Shown: one piece after another, positions 29,569 through 38,726 of the stretch
Layout: every line of letters starts with the position of its first letter
How positions within the stretch are numbered: the first letter of the stretch is position 1
DNA from: Marinirhabdus sp963793275
GTDB lineage: Bacteria; Bacteroidota; Bacteroidia; Flavobacteriales; Flavobacteriaceae
Length of the DNA stretch: 64,000 nucleotides
Reading direction: 5' to 3'
NCBI GenBank assembly: GCA_963793275.1
Contig: CAWBZL010000003.1
Span: forward strand, 992,001 to 1,056,000
Notes under the pieces: model-generated
Databases searched by the model: none
What the model saw: the letters and a program-made list of their open reading frames with translations, nothing else
What the model was told of the DNA's origin: nothing
Position numbers and translations under genes: made by a program

Positions 29569-31602
29569 ATGAAACATTACATACTCTTATTACTATTAGT
29601 CCTGAGCATTACAGCTTGTAAAAACGAGCAAGACACTTCTACTATTGAAGAAGAACCAAAGAAAAATAAAGAAGTTGTTTTTGACGGAATAAGCGCCAAC
29701 ATACGTCCAGGAGACAATTTTTATGATCACGTGAACAAAATCTGGTACGACAATGCAGTTATTGCAGACGATCAGGTGGGAGTAGGAGCGTATCGTTTTT
29801 TAAACATTCCGCAGCAAAAACTTTTGCAAAATATTCTTGAAGAAGTTTCTAAAGTAACACATCCCAAGGGAAGTATTGAACAGCTGGTTGGAGATTTTTA
29901 TGCATCTGGTATGGACACTGTGAGTATTAACAAGCGGGGCATAGCACCTATTACACCTATTTTAAATCGTATAAATGCAATAAAAGAGGTGCCAGCAATG
30001 ATGAAATTTGTAACAACCCAGCTCAAAGCCGGCGATTATTCTTTGCTTAGTCCTTATGTAAGCCCGGATCAGCAAAACAGTTCTTTAAATATTTTGCATC
30101 TTTCACAAAGCGGATTAGGATTACCAGATCGTGATTATTATTTTGGCGAAGATGCTTCAGTGATCGAAATTCAAAATGCTTATAAGAAGTATATAACCAG
30201 ATTATTTGAGCTCACCGGTGAAGAAAATGCCAATGCGAAAGCAATGAAAGTGTATGCTATTGAGAAAAAACTGGCTGCTTCACATAAAACAAGAATTGAG
30301 CGTCGAGTTATTAAGGACAATTATAACAAAATGGCGGTTTCAGCCTTAGAAAAGAAACATCCAAAAATAGGATGGACTTCGGTTTTTGAAAGGCTGGGAG
30401 CAAAAGTAGATTCGGTAGATGTTAAACAGCCTGCCTATTATGATGCGCTCAATACCATGTTAACTTCAGTTTCATTAGAGGATTGGAAATTGTATTTAAA
30501 AGCACATTCTATAAGTTCACACGATGCTATTTTAAGTACTCCTTTTCAGGATGCTGCATTTGCCTACAGTAAGGTATTATCCGGCCAAAGTGAACAGCAA
30601 TCTAGAGCCCAGCAAATGGTGAGACGTGTAGATGGACAGATTGGTTTTGCTCTGGGACAATTATACGTAAATCGATATTTTAATGAAGATGCAAAAACAC
30701 GCGCCCTGGATCTGGTAAATAATTTTCAGAAAACGTTGGAAAAACGCATTAACAATCTGGACTGGATGAGTGATAGCACAAAAATTAAAGCGAAGGATAA
30801 GTTATTCGCCATAAAAAAGAAAATTGGCTATCCGGATGTTTGGAGAACGTACGACGTGAAGATTGATAGAAATAAGTTTTTTGAAAATGTAGTAGCCTTG
30901 AGACAAAACGACTATAGCTACGAACTTCAACAATTAAACAAAGCACCTAACAGAGACGAGTGGCACACCACACCATCTACGGTTACGGCATACTACAACC
31001 CGTCTTTAAACGAAATTGTCTTTCCTGCAGGAATTTTACAGGCTCCGTATTTCGATTTATATGCAGACGATGCGGTAAATTATGGTGGGATAGGGATGGT
31101 CATTGGCCATGAATTCACGCATGCTTTTGACGATCAGGGCGCACAGTACGATAAAAATGGAAACGTCACCAATTGGTGGACGGAAGAAGATTACACAAAA
31201 TTTGAAGCAAAAACGCAGCAAATTATAGATCAGTATGGTGCTTTTACGGTGCTGGACAGTGTACCGTTAAAAGGAGCACTCACCGTAGGGGAAAACACTG
31301 CCGATAACGGTGGGATCGCTATTGCTTTCGATGCTTTTAAAATGACAGAACAAGGAAAAGGGGACGAAAAAATTGGTGGGTATACGCCAAACCAACGTTT
31401 CTTTTTATCCATTGCCCGTATTTGGCGTGTAAAAATGCGTGACGAATTTTTACGCAATTATGTAACTACAGATCCACATTCGCCGCCCACCTGGAGAGTA
31501 AATGGCCCGCTTATGAATTTTACTCCCTTTTATGAAGCCTTCGATGTGAAGGAAGGTGAAGCAAATTACAGAGCAGAAGAAGAGCGTATTAAGATCTGGT
31601 AA
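29569..31602 (+). CDS. M13 family metallopeptidase (neprilysin/PepO-like) lipoprotein
   Basis: A 677-residue protein. The start has a lipobox (ITACKNE, Cys about 17), so it is membrane-anchored in the envelope. The zinc motif HEFTH (about 514-518) is followed by FDDQGAQYD, and GENTADNGG (about 575-583) supplies the third zinc ligand. Size and order fit M13 peptidases with a large helical lid (PDRDYYFG about 189). They cut small peptides. The gene is monocistronic between divergent and co-directional regulators, and has its own promoter box. Confidence 0.93.
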   Translation: MKHYILLLLLVLSITACKNEQDTSTIEEEPKKNKEVVFDGISANIRPGDNFYDHVNKIWYDNAVIADDQVGVGAYRFLNIPQQKLLQNILEEVSKVTHPKGSIEQLVGDFYASGMDTVSINKRGIAPITPILNRINAIKEVPAMMKFVTTQLKAGDYSLLSPYVSPDQQNSSLNILHLSQSGLGLPDRDYYFGEDASVIEIQNAYKKYITRLFELTGEENANAKAMKVYAIEKKLAASHKTRIERRVIKDNYNKMAVSALEKKHPKIGWTSVFERLGAKVDSVDVKQPAYYDALNTMLTSVSLEDWKLYLKAHSISSHDAILSTPFQDAAFAYSKVLSGQSEQQSRAQQMVRRVDGQIGFALGQLYVNRYFNEDAKTRALDLVNNFQKTLEKRINNLDWMSDSTKIKAKDKLFAIKKKIGYPDVWRTYDVKIDRNKFFENVVALRQNDYSYELQQLNKAPNRDEWHTTPSTVTAYYNPSLNEIVFPAGILQAPYFDLYADDAVNYGGIGMVIGHEFTHAFDDQGAQYDKNGNVTNWWTEEDYTKFEAKTQQIIDQYGAFTVLDSVPLKGALTVGENTADNGGIAIAFDAFKMTEQGKGDEKIGGYTPNQRFFLSIARIWRVKMRDEFLRNYVTTDPHSPPTWRVNGPLMNFTPFYEAFDVKEGEANYRAEEERIKIW

Positions 31603-31875
31603 GAGTTATCAATACCATTAGTTACAACTTGCTACTGGCCAACTAAATGTAGTAAGCCGTTCCCGGACGGCACCTGTTTCGTCTTTTGGAGAAAGCCTTA
31701 ACAAAACGATCCTTTCCTATCTTTTTAAAGAAAGAAGATGGCGGCACGGTTCCTTACGATGTGAATTGAATGTAAAAAACTGTCAAAATTTTATAAATGA
31801 ATGCTTTGTTCCAGCTTTACTATTTAAAAATAGATGACTTTCAAAAAATGTTAAAGGATGCGCTATATTTGAAAC

Positions 31876-32979
31876 GTGGATCTGGATTATAATCTTTTAA
31901 ATATTCTTACGCTTTTTGGCGCTATCCAGGGGTTCTTTCTGTGTATCTTTTTATTTCAGAAACGAAAGATCAATCCGCTGGCGGTAGACTTTTTTGTATT
32001 ATTTCTATTTTCATTGGCGTTTTACAATTTAATTTATGCGCTGCTGGATATGAATGTATTTCAGTACTACAGGCCATTACATATGTTTCCGTATCCTTAT
32101 AAATGGCTTATTGGTGCTGGGTTTTTCTTTTATATAAAAAATCAGTTTCAACCAACCAATGGGGTTGTGTATCATAAAAAACTTTGGTTTTTATTTTTAC
32201 CCGCTGTTTTATACGGATTCTTACGTACCTATTGGTTTGCGATAGCAGTTCAGGAAAACAGTTTTCGAATTACGAGGGTGATTGTAGATTCGGAGTTTTT
32301 TAGAGTTCACGAATTTTTCTACCAGTTTTTCACCATTGCGCTGCTATTTGCTTCGCTCAAGCTTATTAAAAAACACGAAAGAACAATAACGACTACAAAG
32401 AGAACTGATCCGGTTTTCCACTGGCTTAAAAAAATAACGGTTTTTTTTATAGCCATAATGTTGCTGGATATAACTCTTTACAGCATAGATCTCATTCTTC
32501 ATAATTTCAAAGAAACCATCAAATTTTCCTACCCAACTTTTGTGCTTAATTCTGTCTTTATTTACTGGATCGGGTATATGGGATTTACCAAACCGAAGGT
32601 GTTTTTTAATACGCTTAAAAAGAAAGGTACGTTTTCAGAAACGCCGCAAAACGAGGTAGTACTCAAAATTGAAAACGCTATTAAGGCCGAGATTTACACC
32701 AATTCCAACTTAACGTTGGCCGAAATGGCTTCAGATTTGGATATTTCAGCTAAAGAAGCATCCAGATATATAAATGAAGTGTACCAAATGAATTTTTCTG
32801 AATTTCTGAATTTTCATCGGGTAGAAAAGGTAAAAAAATTGTTAGCTTCTGAAGATGCAAAAAAATATACGCTGGTAACGCTGGCTGAAGAAGCCGGGTT
32901 TAGTTCAAAATCATCCTTTAATGCCAGCTTCAAAAAAGTTGTAGGGATGACTCCCTCGGCGTATAGAAAACATATATAG
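31876..32979 (+). CDS. AraC-family regulator with an N-terminal membrane domain
   Basis: A 367-residue protein. The N-terminal two-thirds has about seven membrane helices (from LLNILTLFGAIQGFFL, a common opening in this group). The last 100 residues hold two helix-turn-helix motifs: LTLAEMASDLDISAKEASRYINEV and LVTLAEEAGFSSKSSFNASFKKVVG, ending TPSAYRKHI. It likely senses a signal at the membrane and binds DNA in the cytosol. The start is GTG at 31876; a TATATTTG promoter box at 31864-31871 stands just upstream, which would make the leader almost absent. The erythromycin-esterase-like gene follows, 140 bases away, and is a possible target. Confidence 0.85.
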   Translation: MDLDYNLLNILTLFGAIQGFFLCIFLFQKRKINPLAVDFFVLFLFSLAFYNLIYALLDMNVFQYYRPLHMFPYPYKWLIGAGFFFYIKNQFQPTNGVVYHKKLWFLFLPAVLYGFLRTYWFAIAVQENSFRITRVIVDSEFFRVHEFFYQFFTIALLFASLKLIKKHERTITTTKRTDPVFHWLKKITVFFIAIMLLDITLYSIDLILHNFKETIKFSYPTFVLNSVFIYWIGYMGFTKPKVFFNTLKKKGTFSETPQNEVVLKIENAIKAEIYTNSNLTLAEMASDLDISAKEASRYINEVYQMNFSEFLNFHRVEKVKKLLASEDAKKYTLVTLAEEAGFSSKSSFNASFKKVVGMTPSAYRKHI

Positions 32980-33119
32980 CCTTCCTGAAAAAATGTCCAA
33001 CATGCTTCTTTCTGGACATGTAGCCCTTAATGTATAGCAATTTATATCTTTTTCAAATTCATATTTGCATTTGTATTATTCTTTATTCATAATCTATTTA
33101 ATAGGCAAATTCAAAACAT

Positions 33120-34361
33120 ATGAAACTTACAGCTGTCTTATTTATTTTCACATTAACATCCTGCGCACAACATCCTAAATCACCCGATGCATGGTTGAAC
33201 AAAAATCTTGTGGTTATGGAAGAGGATAATCCCTATAATTTTGAAGCCATAGGAAATGCGGTTGGCGATGCGCGTATTATTGCGCTAGGGGAGAGCTCTC
33301 ACGGATTGGCTGAATTTTTCACTTTTAAATCTGAACTCATCCGGTATTTACACAAAGAAAAGGGATTTGAAGTCCTGGCCATGGAAGGTGGTCTGGGAGA
33401 TATTAATCTGGCATATTCAAACATAGATACCCTTTCCAGAGATCAACTTAAAAAAAATACGTTATTTCCTAATTTCCGTCCAAAAGAAATAGATGCTTTA
33501 ATGGAAACATTCTACACCTCAAAAGAAACAGCAACACCATTACTGTATACGGGGTTCGACACTCAGATATCTTCCAGCTATACCCTGCGGTTTCTTGAAA
33601 AGGTGGTTGCGGCGTATGATCCTGGTCTTTCAGCTGAAATTTTACCGGTTTTAGGAGCCCAGTATGTTATTGCACAAAAGGCTGGAGAGCAGGATTCTAC
33701 TGAATATTATAGGGTTCGTAATAAATTTATGGAAGTTTCAGCCAAAACAGAAGCTGTGCTTTTTACCCATAAAAACGAAATTGGTTCTACGTATCATCTT
33801 ACAGATTTCCAATTTAAAATTTTGAAGCGTACGTTGGAGATGTTTCGGAAATTGGTCCATCTTTCCTACGAAGACAATTACCGGAGTTACGAATTGCGGG
33901 ATCAATTAATGGTGGAAAATCTTGAATGGTTATTGAGTGAGGTGTATCCTGATAAAAAAATAATTATCTGGGCACACAATGCTCATATTGAAAATGGAAC
34001 CAGCGAAGGATATACCTTTAAAATGATGGGACACTATGTTAAGGAAAAACACAAGGAAGATTATTATGCCTTGGGGCTTTTTGCCTACAAAGGAGAAGCG
34101 TACAAGCAATGGACTAATTCTACTGAAACATTTGAGAATAATGACATTAGTTTTATTGAAAATAAATTAATAAATGGACAGCAACTAAACACATTTTTAG
34201 ATATTCAACACCTTGAAAATACGCCGAACACAATGTGGCTCTTTGAACCTATAAACGGGTTAGAACTTGAAAACGGGGGCATTATTTCTTTTATTCCGAA
34301 GAAAAGATTTGACGGTATTATTACGGTGTACGAATCTGCTGCGCCAACATTTAAAAGGTAA
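33120..34361 (+). CDS. Erythromycin esterase-like lipoprotein
   Basis: A 413-residue protein starting with a lipobox (LTSCAQHPK). It has the EreA/EreB signature around GESSHGLAEFFTFKSELIRYL (about 58-78) and AMEGG (about 89), and further WAHNAHIENG (about 284). The family hydrolyses esters or lactones through an activated water, with macrolide resistance proven only for some members. As it is exported rather than cytosolic, a resistance role is uncertain. It is downstream of the AraC regulator on the same strand. Confidence 0.8.
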   Translation: MKLTAVLFIFTLTSCAQHPKSPDAWLNKNLVVMEEDNPYNFEAIGNAVGDARIIALGESSHGLAEFFTFKSELIRYLHKEKGFEVLAMEGGLGDINLAYSNIDTLSRDQLKKNTLFPNFRPKEIDALMETFYTSKETATPLLYTGFDTQISSSYTLRFLEKVVAAYDPGLSAEILPVLGAQYVIAQKAGEQDSTEYYRVRNKFMEVSAKTEAVLFTHKNEIGSTYHLTDFQFKILKRTLEMFRKLVHLSYEDNYRSYELRDQLMVENLEWLLSEVYPDKKIIIWAHNAHIENGTSEGYTFKMMGHYVKEKHKEDYYALGLFAYKGEAYKQWTNSTETFENNDISFIENKLINGQQLNTFLDIQHLENTPNTMWLFEPINGLELENGGIISFIPKKRFDGIITVYESAAPTFKR

Positions 34362-34501
34362 AATCATCACAATCACCAGTATAATACACGTATAGATGCT
34401 TTTTTCGCATCAATTACAACATAAAAACTTATGTTTTTCTTAAAAATTTTTAATCTTCAGAATAACACCGTACCTTATGCCCTTAACATGTAAAAATATA
34501 A

Positions 34502-34963
34502 ATGGGTAGATCACAACAAACATTTAGTAAGACTGAAAAAGAGAAAAAGCGTTTAAAGAAACGTGAAGATAAGAAAAAGAAAATGGAAGCCCGCAAGGCA
34601 GATAAGGAAGAGAACGGAACATCCGGTATCGACTTTGTATATGTAGACCATATGGGTAATCTGGTAGATACACCGCCAGATCCTTCCAAAAAGGTAAAGG
34701 TAGAGGCAGAAGAAATTGTACTTGGAATTCCGAAGAAAGAAGAATCTGACGAGGACAAATTCAATCCTGTACGTATAGGAACCGTAAACTTTTTTGATCA
34801 CTCTAAAGGATTCGGTTTTATTATAGATAATGAAAACAACGAAAAATACTTTTGTCACGTAAGTGGCCTTATAGACGAAATTACCGAAGGTAATAAAGTT
34901 TCTTTTGAACTTGAAAAAGGGCAAAGAGGAATGAATGCCATGAAGGTGAAGCTTGAAAAGTAA
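34502..34963 (+). CDS. Cold-shock-domain protein with N-terminal charged extension
   Basis: A 153-residue protein. The first 35 residues are almost all lysine, glutamate and arginine (KTEKEKKRLKKREDKKKKME), then a linker of about 50 residues carrying FVYVDHMGNLVDTPP. A cold-shock domain (about 90-153: RIGTVNFFDHSKGFGFIIDNENNEKYFCHVSGL) ends it, with both RNP motifs. Such tails help RNA binding. It is followed by a stem-loop terminator and then a 63-residue canonical cold-shock protein on the same strand. Confidence 0.9.
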   Translation: MGRSQQTFSKTEKEKKRLKKREDKKKKMEARKADKEENGTSGIDFVYVDHMGNLVDTPPDPSKKVKVEAEEIVLGIPKKEESDEDKFNPVRIGTVNFFDHSKGFGFIIDNENNEKYFCHVSGLIDEITEGNKVSFELEKGQRGMNAMKVKLEK

Positions 34964-34984
34964 TTCTAGAAACAACAATTTAGC

Positions 34985-35027
34985 AACGTTCTTGTGTTCT
35001 ATTTACTAGAAAACAAGAACGTTTTTT
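34985..35027 (+). terminator. Terminator after the extended cold-shock gene
   Basis: Arms AACGTTCTTGT (34985-34995) and ACAAGAACGTT (35013-35023) form a perfect 11-bp stem followed by TTTT. Confidence 0.85.
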
Positions 35028-35100
35028 GCTTGTAAAGCCCCGGTTTCTCCTTGAGAACACTAGTAATTACTGGTTTTTGAATAATAATGCATATAATTGC

Positions 35101-35130
35101 TTGTTATTTAATTAAATGGCACCATCTTTG
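35101..35130 (+). promoter_or_regulatory. Promoter of the canonical cold-shock gene
   Basis: A TTG at 35101-35103 and CATCTTTG at 35123-35130 (one mismatch to TAnnTTTG) are separated by 19 bases, within the 17-23 of Flavobacterium promoters. Transcription would start about 35136 and give a short AT-rich leader before the ATG at 35168. Confidence 0.7.
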
Positions 35131-35167
35131 CAAAATAAATATTATTAATAAATTAAATTACATTACA

Positions 35168-35359
35168 ATGAGTAAAGGAACAGTAAAATTTTTCAACGAT
35201 ACCAAAGGTTTTGGATTCATCACTGAAGAAGGAGTTGAAAAAGACCACTTTGTACACATTTCTGGATTAATCGACGAGATTAGAGAAGGTGACGAAGTTG
35301 AATTTGATCTTAAAGAAGGAAACAAAGGATTAAATGCAGTAAACGTAAGAGTACTGTAA
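35168..35359 (+). CDS. Cold-shock protein (CspA family)
   Basis: A 63-residue protein from the ATG at 35168, chosen because MSKGTVKFFNDTKGFGFIT is the canonical start; an upstream in-frame ATG at 35087 would add an AT-rich, low-complexity extension inside the promoter. Both RNP motifs (GFGFIT and HFVHIS) are present. Such proteins melt RNA secondary structure. It is flanked by a promoter and a strong terminator. Confidence 0.96.
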   Translation: MSKGTVKFFNDTKGFGFITEEGVEKDHFVHISGLIDEIREGDEVEFDLKEGNKGLNAVNVRVL

Positions 35360-35380
35360 GTTATACCATATAGTTTACGA

Positions 35381-35410
35381 AAAAGCCCATCTTAACGGAT
35401 GGGCTTTTTT
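35381..35410 (+). terminator. Terminator of the cold-shock gene
   Basis: AAAAGCCCATC (35381-35391) pairs perfectly with GATGGGCTTTT (35398-35408) and T residues follow. Confidence 0.92.
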
Positions 35411-35477
35411 ATTACACTATAACCAACTGAAATCAATTTAAAAGAGGTAATTTCGCGCCCTAATAAAAACACTGATT

Positions 35478-35927
35478 ATGAAGCGTATACACGAATACAA
35501 GAAATTATTCGGAATTGAAAAAGAAATAGACCTGAAGGAGCTTAAAAAAAGCTACAGGAATCTGGTAAAAGAATGGCATCCGGATAAATTTCAGCAAGGG
35601 GACGCGTTGCAGGAAGAGGCCGAAATACAAAGCAGGAAGATCATCGACGGCTACCACTTTTTAGTGAGTATGGCGCCAGAAACCAAAGAAAAAAATCTTC
35701 CGGAGTATACTAAAACCATCACCAACGCTGCCATTGCCGACTATAATCACAAAGGACTATTACTGGAGATTTTCTTTACAGACGGAACTACCTACGAATT
35801 TTTTGGTGTCACAAAACCTGTGTATATTAAAATGATAAACGCCGGGAACCTGAATCGTTTTGCAAAACGCAACATCTATCCAAAATACATTCATAGAAAA
35901 TCGAAACGTATACTGCAGGAAGCCTAA
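35478..35927 (+). CDS. J-domain and KTSC-domain fusion protein
   Basis: A 149-residue protein. Residues 1-65 resemble a J domain (LKELKKSYRNLVKEWHPDKFQQG, with the HPD motif about 35-37), which stimulates an Hsp70. The C-terminal part (about 80-145, with IADYNHKGLLLEIFFTDGTTYEFFGVTKPVY) matches KTSC, a small domain seen in lysyl-tRNA synthetase-like and phage proteins. It lies just upstream (23 bases) of a DEAD-box helicase on the same strand. The Hsp70 partner is not known; joint action with the helicase on ribosomal or RNA complexes is inference. Confidence 0.8.
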   Translation: MKRIHEYKKLFGIEKEIDLKELKKSYRNLVKEWHPDKFQQGDALQEEAEIQSRKIIDGYHFLVSMAPETKEKNLPEYTKTITNAAIADYNHKGLLLEIFFTDGTTYEFFGVTKPVYIKMINAGNLNRFAKRNIYPKYIHRKSKRILQEA

Positions 35928-35950
35928 TAAAAATTTCAAAAACAATACAT

Positions 35951-37255
35951 ATGCCTTCTACATTTTCAGATTTAGGAATTGAAGCTTCTTTGGTTACCGG
36001 TTTAAGCACGTTAACAATTAAAACGCCTACGTCTATTCAGGAAAAAGTGATTCCTGTTCTTCTTACTCAGAAAGAAGATGTGGTAGCGGTAGCCAAAACG
36101 GGTACCGGTAAAACGCTGGCGTTTGGATTGCCAATATTACAGTCCATCCATACCGAAAGCAGCGAAATACAGGCCATAATTCTAGCGCCTACACGGGAGC
36201 TCGGACAGCAACTATTTAAAAATCTTATCAATGTTGCAGCACATACCAAAGGAATCTCAATTGCTTCAGTTTGCGGTGGCACTCCCATTAAACCTCAGAT
36301 AGAGCGTTTAAAAAAGGATACACATATTATTGTTGCAACACCAGGAAGGTTAATAGATCTTCTTCAAAGAGATGCTGTTTCAATTAAAAACACAGCATAC
36401 CTTGTATTGGATGAGGCAGATGAAATGGTTACCGCTTTAAAAGACGGTCTGGATACTATTGTAAAAGCGCTTCCTAAAAATAGAAGAACTTTTCTTTTTA
36501 CAGCTACAATGCCGGGAACAGTAAAACAACTGGTTCAGAAATATATGTCTAAAAATGTGGTTCATATTGAAGCCGATATGGATACTGCAGGGCATCAGGG
36601 AATAGACCATCAATACATAGTGGTAGCACCGGAAGAAAAGCTGGAGGTATTACTACATTTTTTAAACACAAAAGCGGGAAAGCGGGGTATCATATTCTGT
36701 AAAACCAAAGCCGCCGTAAATAAATTAGCAAAAAAGCTCGCTATTAATAAGTTTTCTTCGGGAGCTTTGCACGGGAGTTTAACTCAAGGAATTAGAGACC
36801 GGGTGATGGGGCAGTTCAGAGAAGGCCACATAAATATTCTGGTAGCTACAGATCTTGCAGCACGTGGGATTGATGTAAAAGAAATTGAATATGTTATTCA
36901 ATATCACTTGCCAGATACCTACGAAACGTATGTGCATAGAAGCGGTCGTACCGCCAGGGCAGGAGCGAAGGGATTGTCTTTAAGTGTCATTCAGCAGGAC
37001 GAAGTACGCGATATTCCGGATCTGGAAAAAGAGCTGGGCATTCATTTTTCTGAAATGCAAAAAGCAGACGCCCAATCTATTGAAGAAAACAACACCATTT
37101 TATGGGCACGGAAAATCTTTAAAACAAAACCTAACCGCGAAGTTTCCGAAACACTGAAAACCGAAATTAAAACCATTTTCCACCATCTCACTAAAGAAGA
37201 GCTTATTGAAAAAGTACTGGCAGACTATCTGAATCAGACCAAAAAGATTCAGTAG
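35951..37255 (+). CDS. DEAD-box RNA helicase
   Basis: A 434-residue RNA helicase with two RecA lobes. The motifs are complete: I AKTGTGKT (about 51), Ia PTRELGQQ (about 80), II DEAD (about 156), III FTAT (about 183) and VI HRSGRTARAG (about 330). The tail is short. It likely unwinds structured RNA, for ribosome assembly or in the cold. It is the first of two tandem helicase genes (gap 116 bases). Confidence 0.95.
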   Translation: MPSTFSDLGIEASLVTGLSTLTIKTPTSIQEKVIPVLLTQKEDVVAVAKTGTGKTLAFGLPILQSIHTESSEIQAIILAPTRELGQQLFKNLINVAAHTKGISIASVCGGTPIKPQIERLKKDTHIIVATPGRLIDLLQRDAVSIKNTAYLVLDEADEMVTALKDGLDTIVKALPKNRRTFLFTATMPGTVKQLVQKYMSKNVVHIEADMDTAGHQGIDHQYIVVAPEEKLEVLLHFLNTKAGKRGIIFCKTKAAVNKLAKKLAINKFSSGALHGSLTQGIRDRVMGQFREGHINILVATDLAARGIDVKEIEYVIQYHLPDTYETYVHRSGRTARAGAKGLSLSVIQQDEVRDIPDLEKELGIHFSEMQKADAQSIEENNTILWARKIFKTKPNREVSETLKTEIKTIFHHLTKEELIEKVLADYLNQTKKIQ

Positions 37256-37328
37256 TACTATACTAAGCAACAGAAAACCCAATAATTGTTTGAAACGCTG
37301 CTGAAATTACTTATATTTTACACTGGTA

Positions 37329-37343
37329 GTGTTAATTTAACAC
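37329..37343. promoter_or_regulatory. Palindrome upstream of the second helicase
   Basis: GTGTTAA-T-TTAACAC is a perfect inverted repeat with one central base and sits 29 bases upstream of the helicase ATG at 37372. It is a candidate operator; the binding protein is unknown. Confidence 0.45.
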
Positions 37344-37371
37344 ACTACAAATCAATGCATATTATTTATTT

Positions 37372-38685
37372 ATGGCGAACGAACTAAAATCTCAAAAAGA
37401 AATCCTGGAAAAACTCGGTATTAAAAAACTGAATCCTATGCAGGAGGAAGCGCTTTTAGCTATAACATCTGCACCAAATACCGTTTTGTTATCGCCTACA
37501 GGAACTGGTAAAACCGTTGCCTTTTTATTACCAACACTACGCGCATTGGACGTAGCGTGCGACAATGTGCAACTCCTTATTTTAGTTCCATCCCGTGAAC
37601 TGGCCATACAGATCGAGCAGGTAATCCGTGAAATGGGTACTGGGTATAAAGCCAATGCCGTTTATGGAGGCAGACCTTTTTCAAAAGATAAAGTAATTCT
37701 TTCCCACAATCCAGCTATCTTAATTGGTACACCCGGTCGTGTTGCAGACCACCTTCGACGTGAGACTTTTGCAGTGCAGGACATTAATACCTTAGTGCTG
37801 GATGAGTTCGATAAATCACTGGAAATAGGCTTTGAAGCCGAAATGCGCGAAATTATTGAAATGCTTCCGGGAATTGAAAAGCGAATCCTTACTTCGGCCA
37901 CTCAGGGAATAGAAATCCCTTCGTTTGCTCAGGTTCAGGACCCTCTCATTATTGACTATTCCGGAACGCAAATTTCCAAATTAGCTATAAAAAGAGTTCT
38001 GGCTCCGCAAAAAGACAAGCTAGAAACGTTGGTTGCATTGCTACATCATATTGGTAATGAGCCGGGTATTATTTTCTGTAATTTTAAAGATACCATCCAG
38101 TTTGTGAGTGAGTACCTGGAGGATCACAGAATACCGCACGGCGTGTTTTATGGTGGTCTGGAGCAAATAGACAGAGAAAGAGCGTTACTAAAATTCAGAA
38201 ACGGAACCCACCAGATCATTATTGCGACAGACCTTGCCGCACGCGGACTGGACATTCCGGAGCTCAGCTTTATTATTCACTACCAGTTGCCTTTAAAAGC
38301 CGAAGAATTTACACATAGAAATGGTAGAACTGCCCGTATGAATACGCACGGAACTGCCTACGTGTTGCAGTGGGAGCAGGAGCACGTTCCCGATTTTATC
38401 ACCACTACCGATGTTGTAAAACTAAAAGATAAGGAAACCGCTATCCAGTCGCAATGGGCCACGTTATATGTTTCGGGAGGTCGCAGAGATAAAATTTCAA
38501 AAGGAGATCTTGCCGGCTTATTTTTTAAGCAGGGAAAATTAAAAAGTGACGAAGTAGGTGTAATAGAATTAAAACGGGACTGCGCTTTTGTGGCAGTAGC
38601 TAAAGACAAAGTAAAGAGCGTTATTGAAAAGACTAATAACGTAAAGTTAAAGAAAAAAAAGGTGCGTGTTTCTCTACTTGAGTAA
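37372..38685 (+). CDS. DEAD/DEAH-box-type RNA helicase with DEFD motif II
   Basis: A 437-residue helicase. Motif I SPTGTGKT (about 40), Ia LILVPSRELA, motif II VLDEFDKS (DEFD instead of DEAD, about 143), III TSATQG and VI HRNGRTARM (about 320). The C-terminus has a further basic domain (about 370-437, RDKISKGDLAGLFFKQGKLK), as in DbpA-type helicases that recognise 23S rRNA; GGRRDKISKGDLAG is typical of that domain. It may act in ribosome assembly. It is co-directional with the previous helicase and convergent with the histidine kinase gene. Confidence 0.92.
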   Translation: MANELKSQKEILEKLGIKKLNPMQEEALLAITSAPNTVLLSPTGTGKTVAFLLPTLRALDVACDNVQLLILVPSRELAIQIEQVIREMGTGYKANAVYGGRPFSKDKVILSHNPAILIGTPGRVADHLRRETFAVQDINTLVLDEFDKSLEIGFEAEMREIIEMLPGIEKRILTSATQGIEIPSFAQVQDPLIIDYSGTQISKLAIKRVLAPQKDKLETLVALLHHIGNEPGIIFCNFKDTIQFVSEYLEDHRIPHGVFYGGLEQIDRERALLKFRNGTHQIIIATDLAARGLDIPELSFIIHYQLPLKAEEFTHRNGRTARMNTHGTAYVLQWEQEHVPDFITTTDVVKLKDKETAIQSQWATLYVSGGRRDKISKGDLAGLFFKQGKLKSDEVGVIELKRDCAFVAVAKDKVKSVIEKTNNVKLKKKKVRVSLLE

Positions 38686-38726
38686 GAAGGGTACACCGAA
38701 AAGCAGTTAGCGTATCACACCTGAAA

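Noticed and set aside
31603..31875. A small gene between the M13 peptidase and the AraC-type regulator
   Set aside because: No frame longer than a few dozen codons with a start site; the stretch is treated as a promoter region.
33120..34361. Erythromycin-esterase-like protein as a macrolide resistance gene
   Set aside because: It has a lipoprotein signal and sits in a chromosomal, non-mobile context; the family is broad and activity is unproven.
35087..35167. Upstream ATG as the start of the cold-shock protein
   Set aside because: The extension lies over the promoter and leader and is not part of the family; MSKGTVKFF is the standard start.
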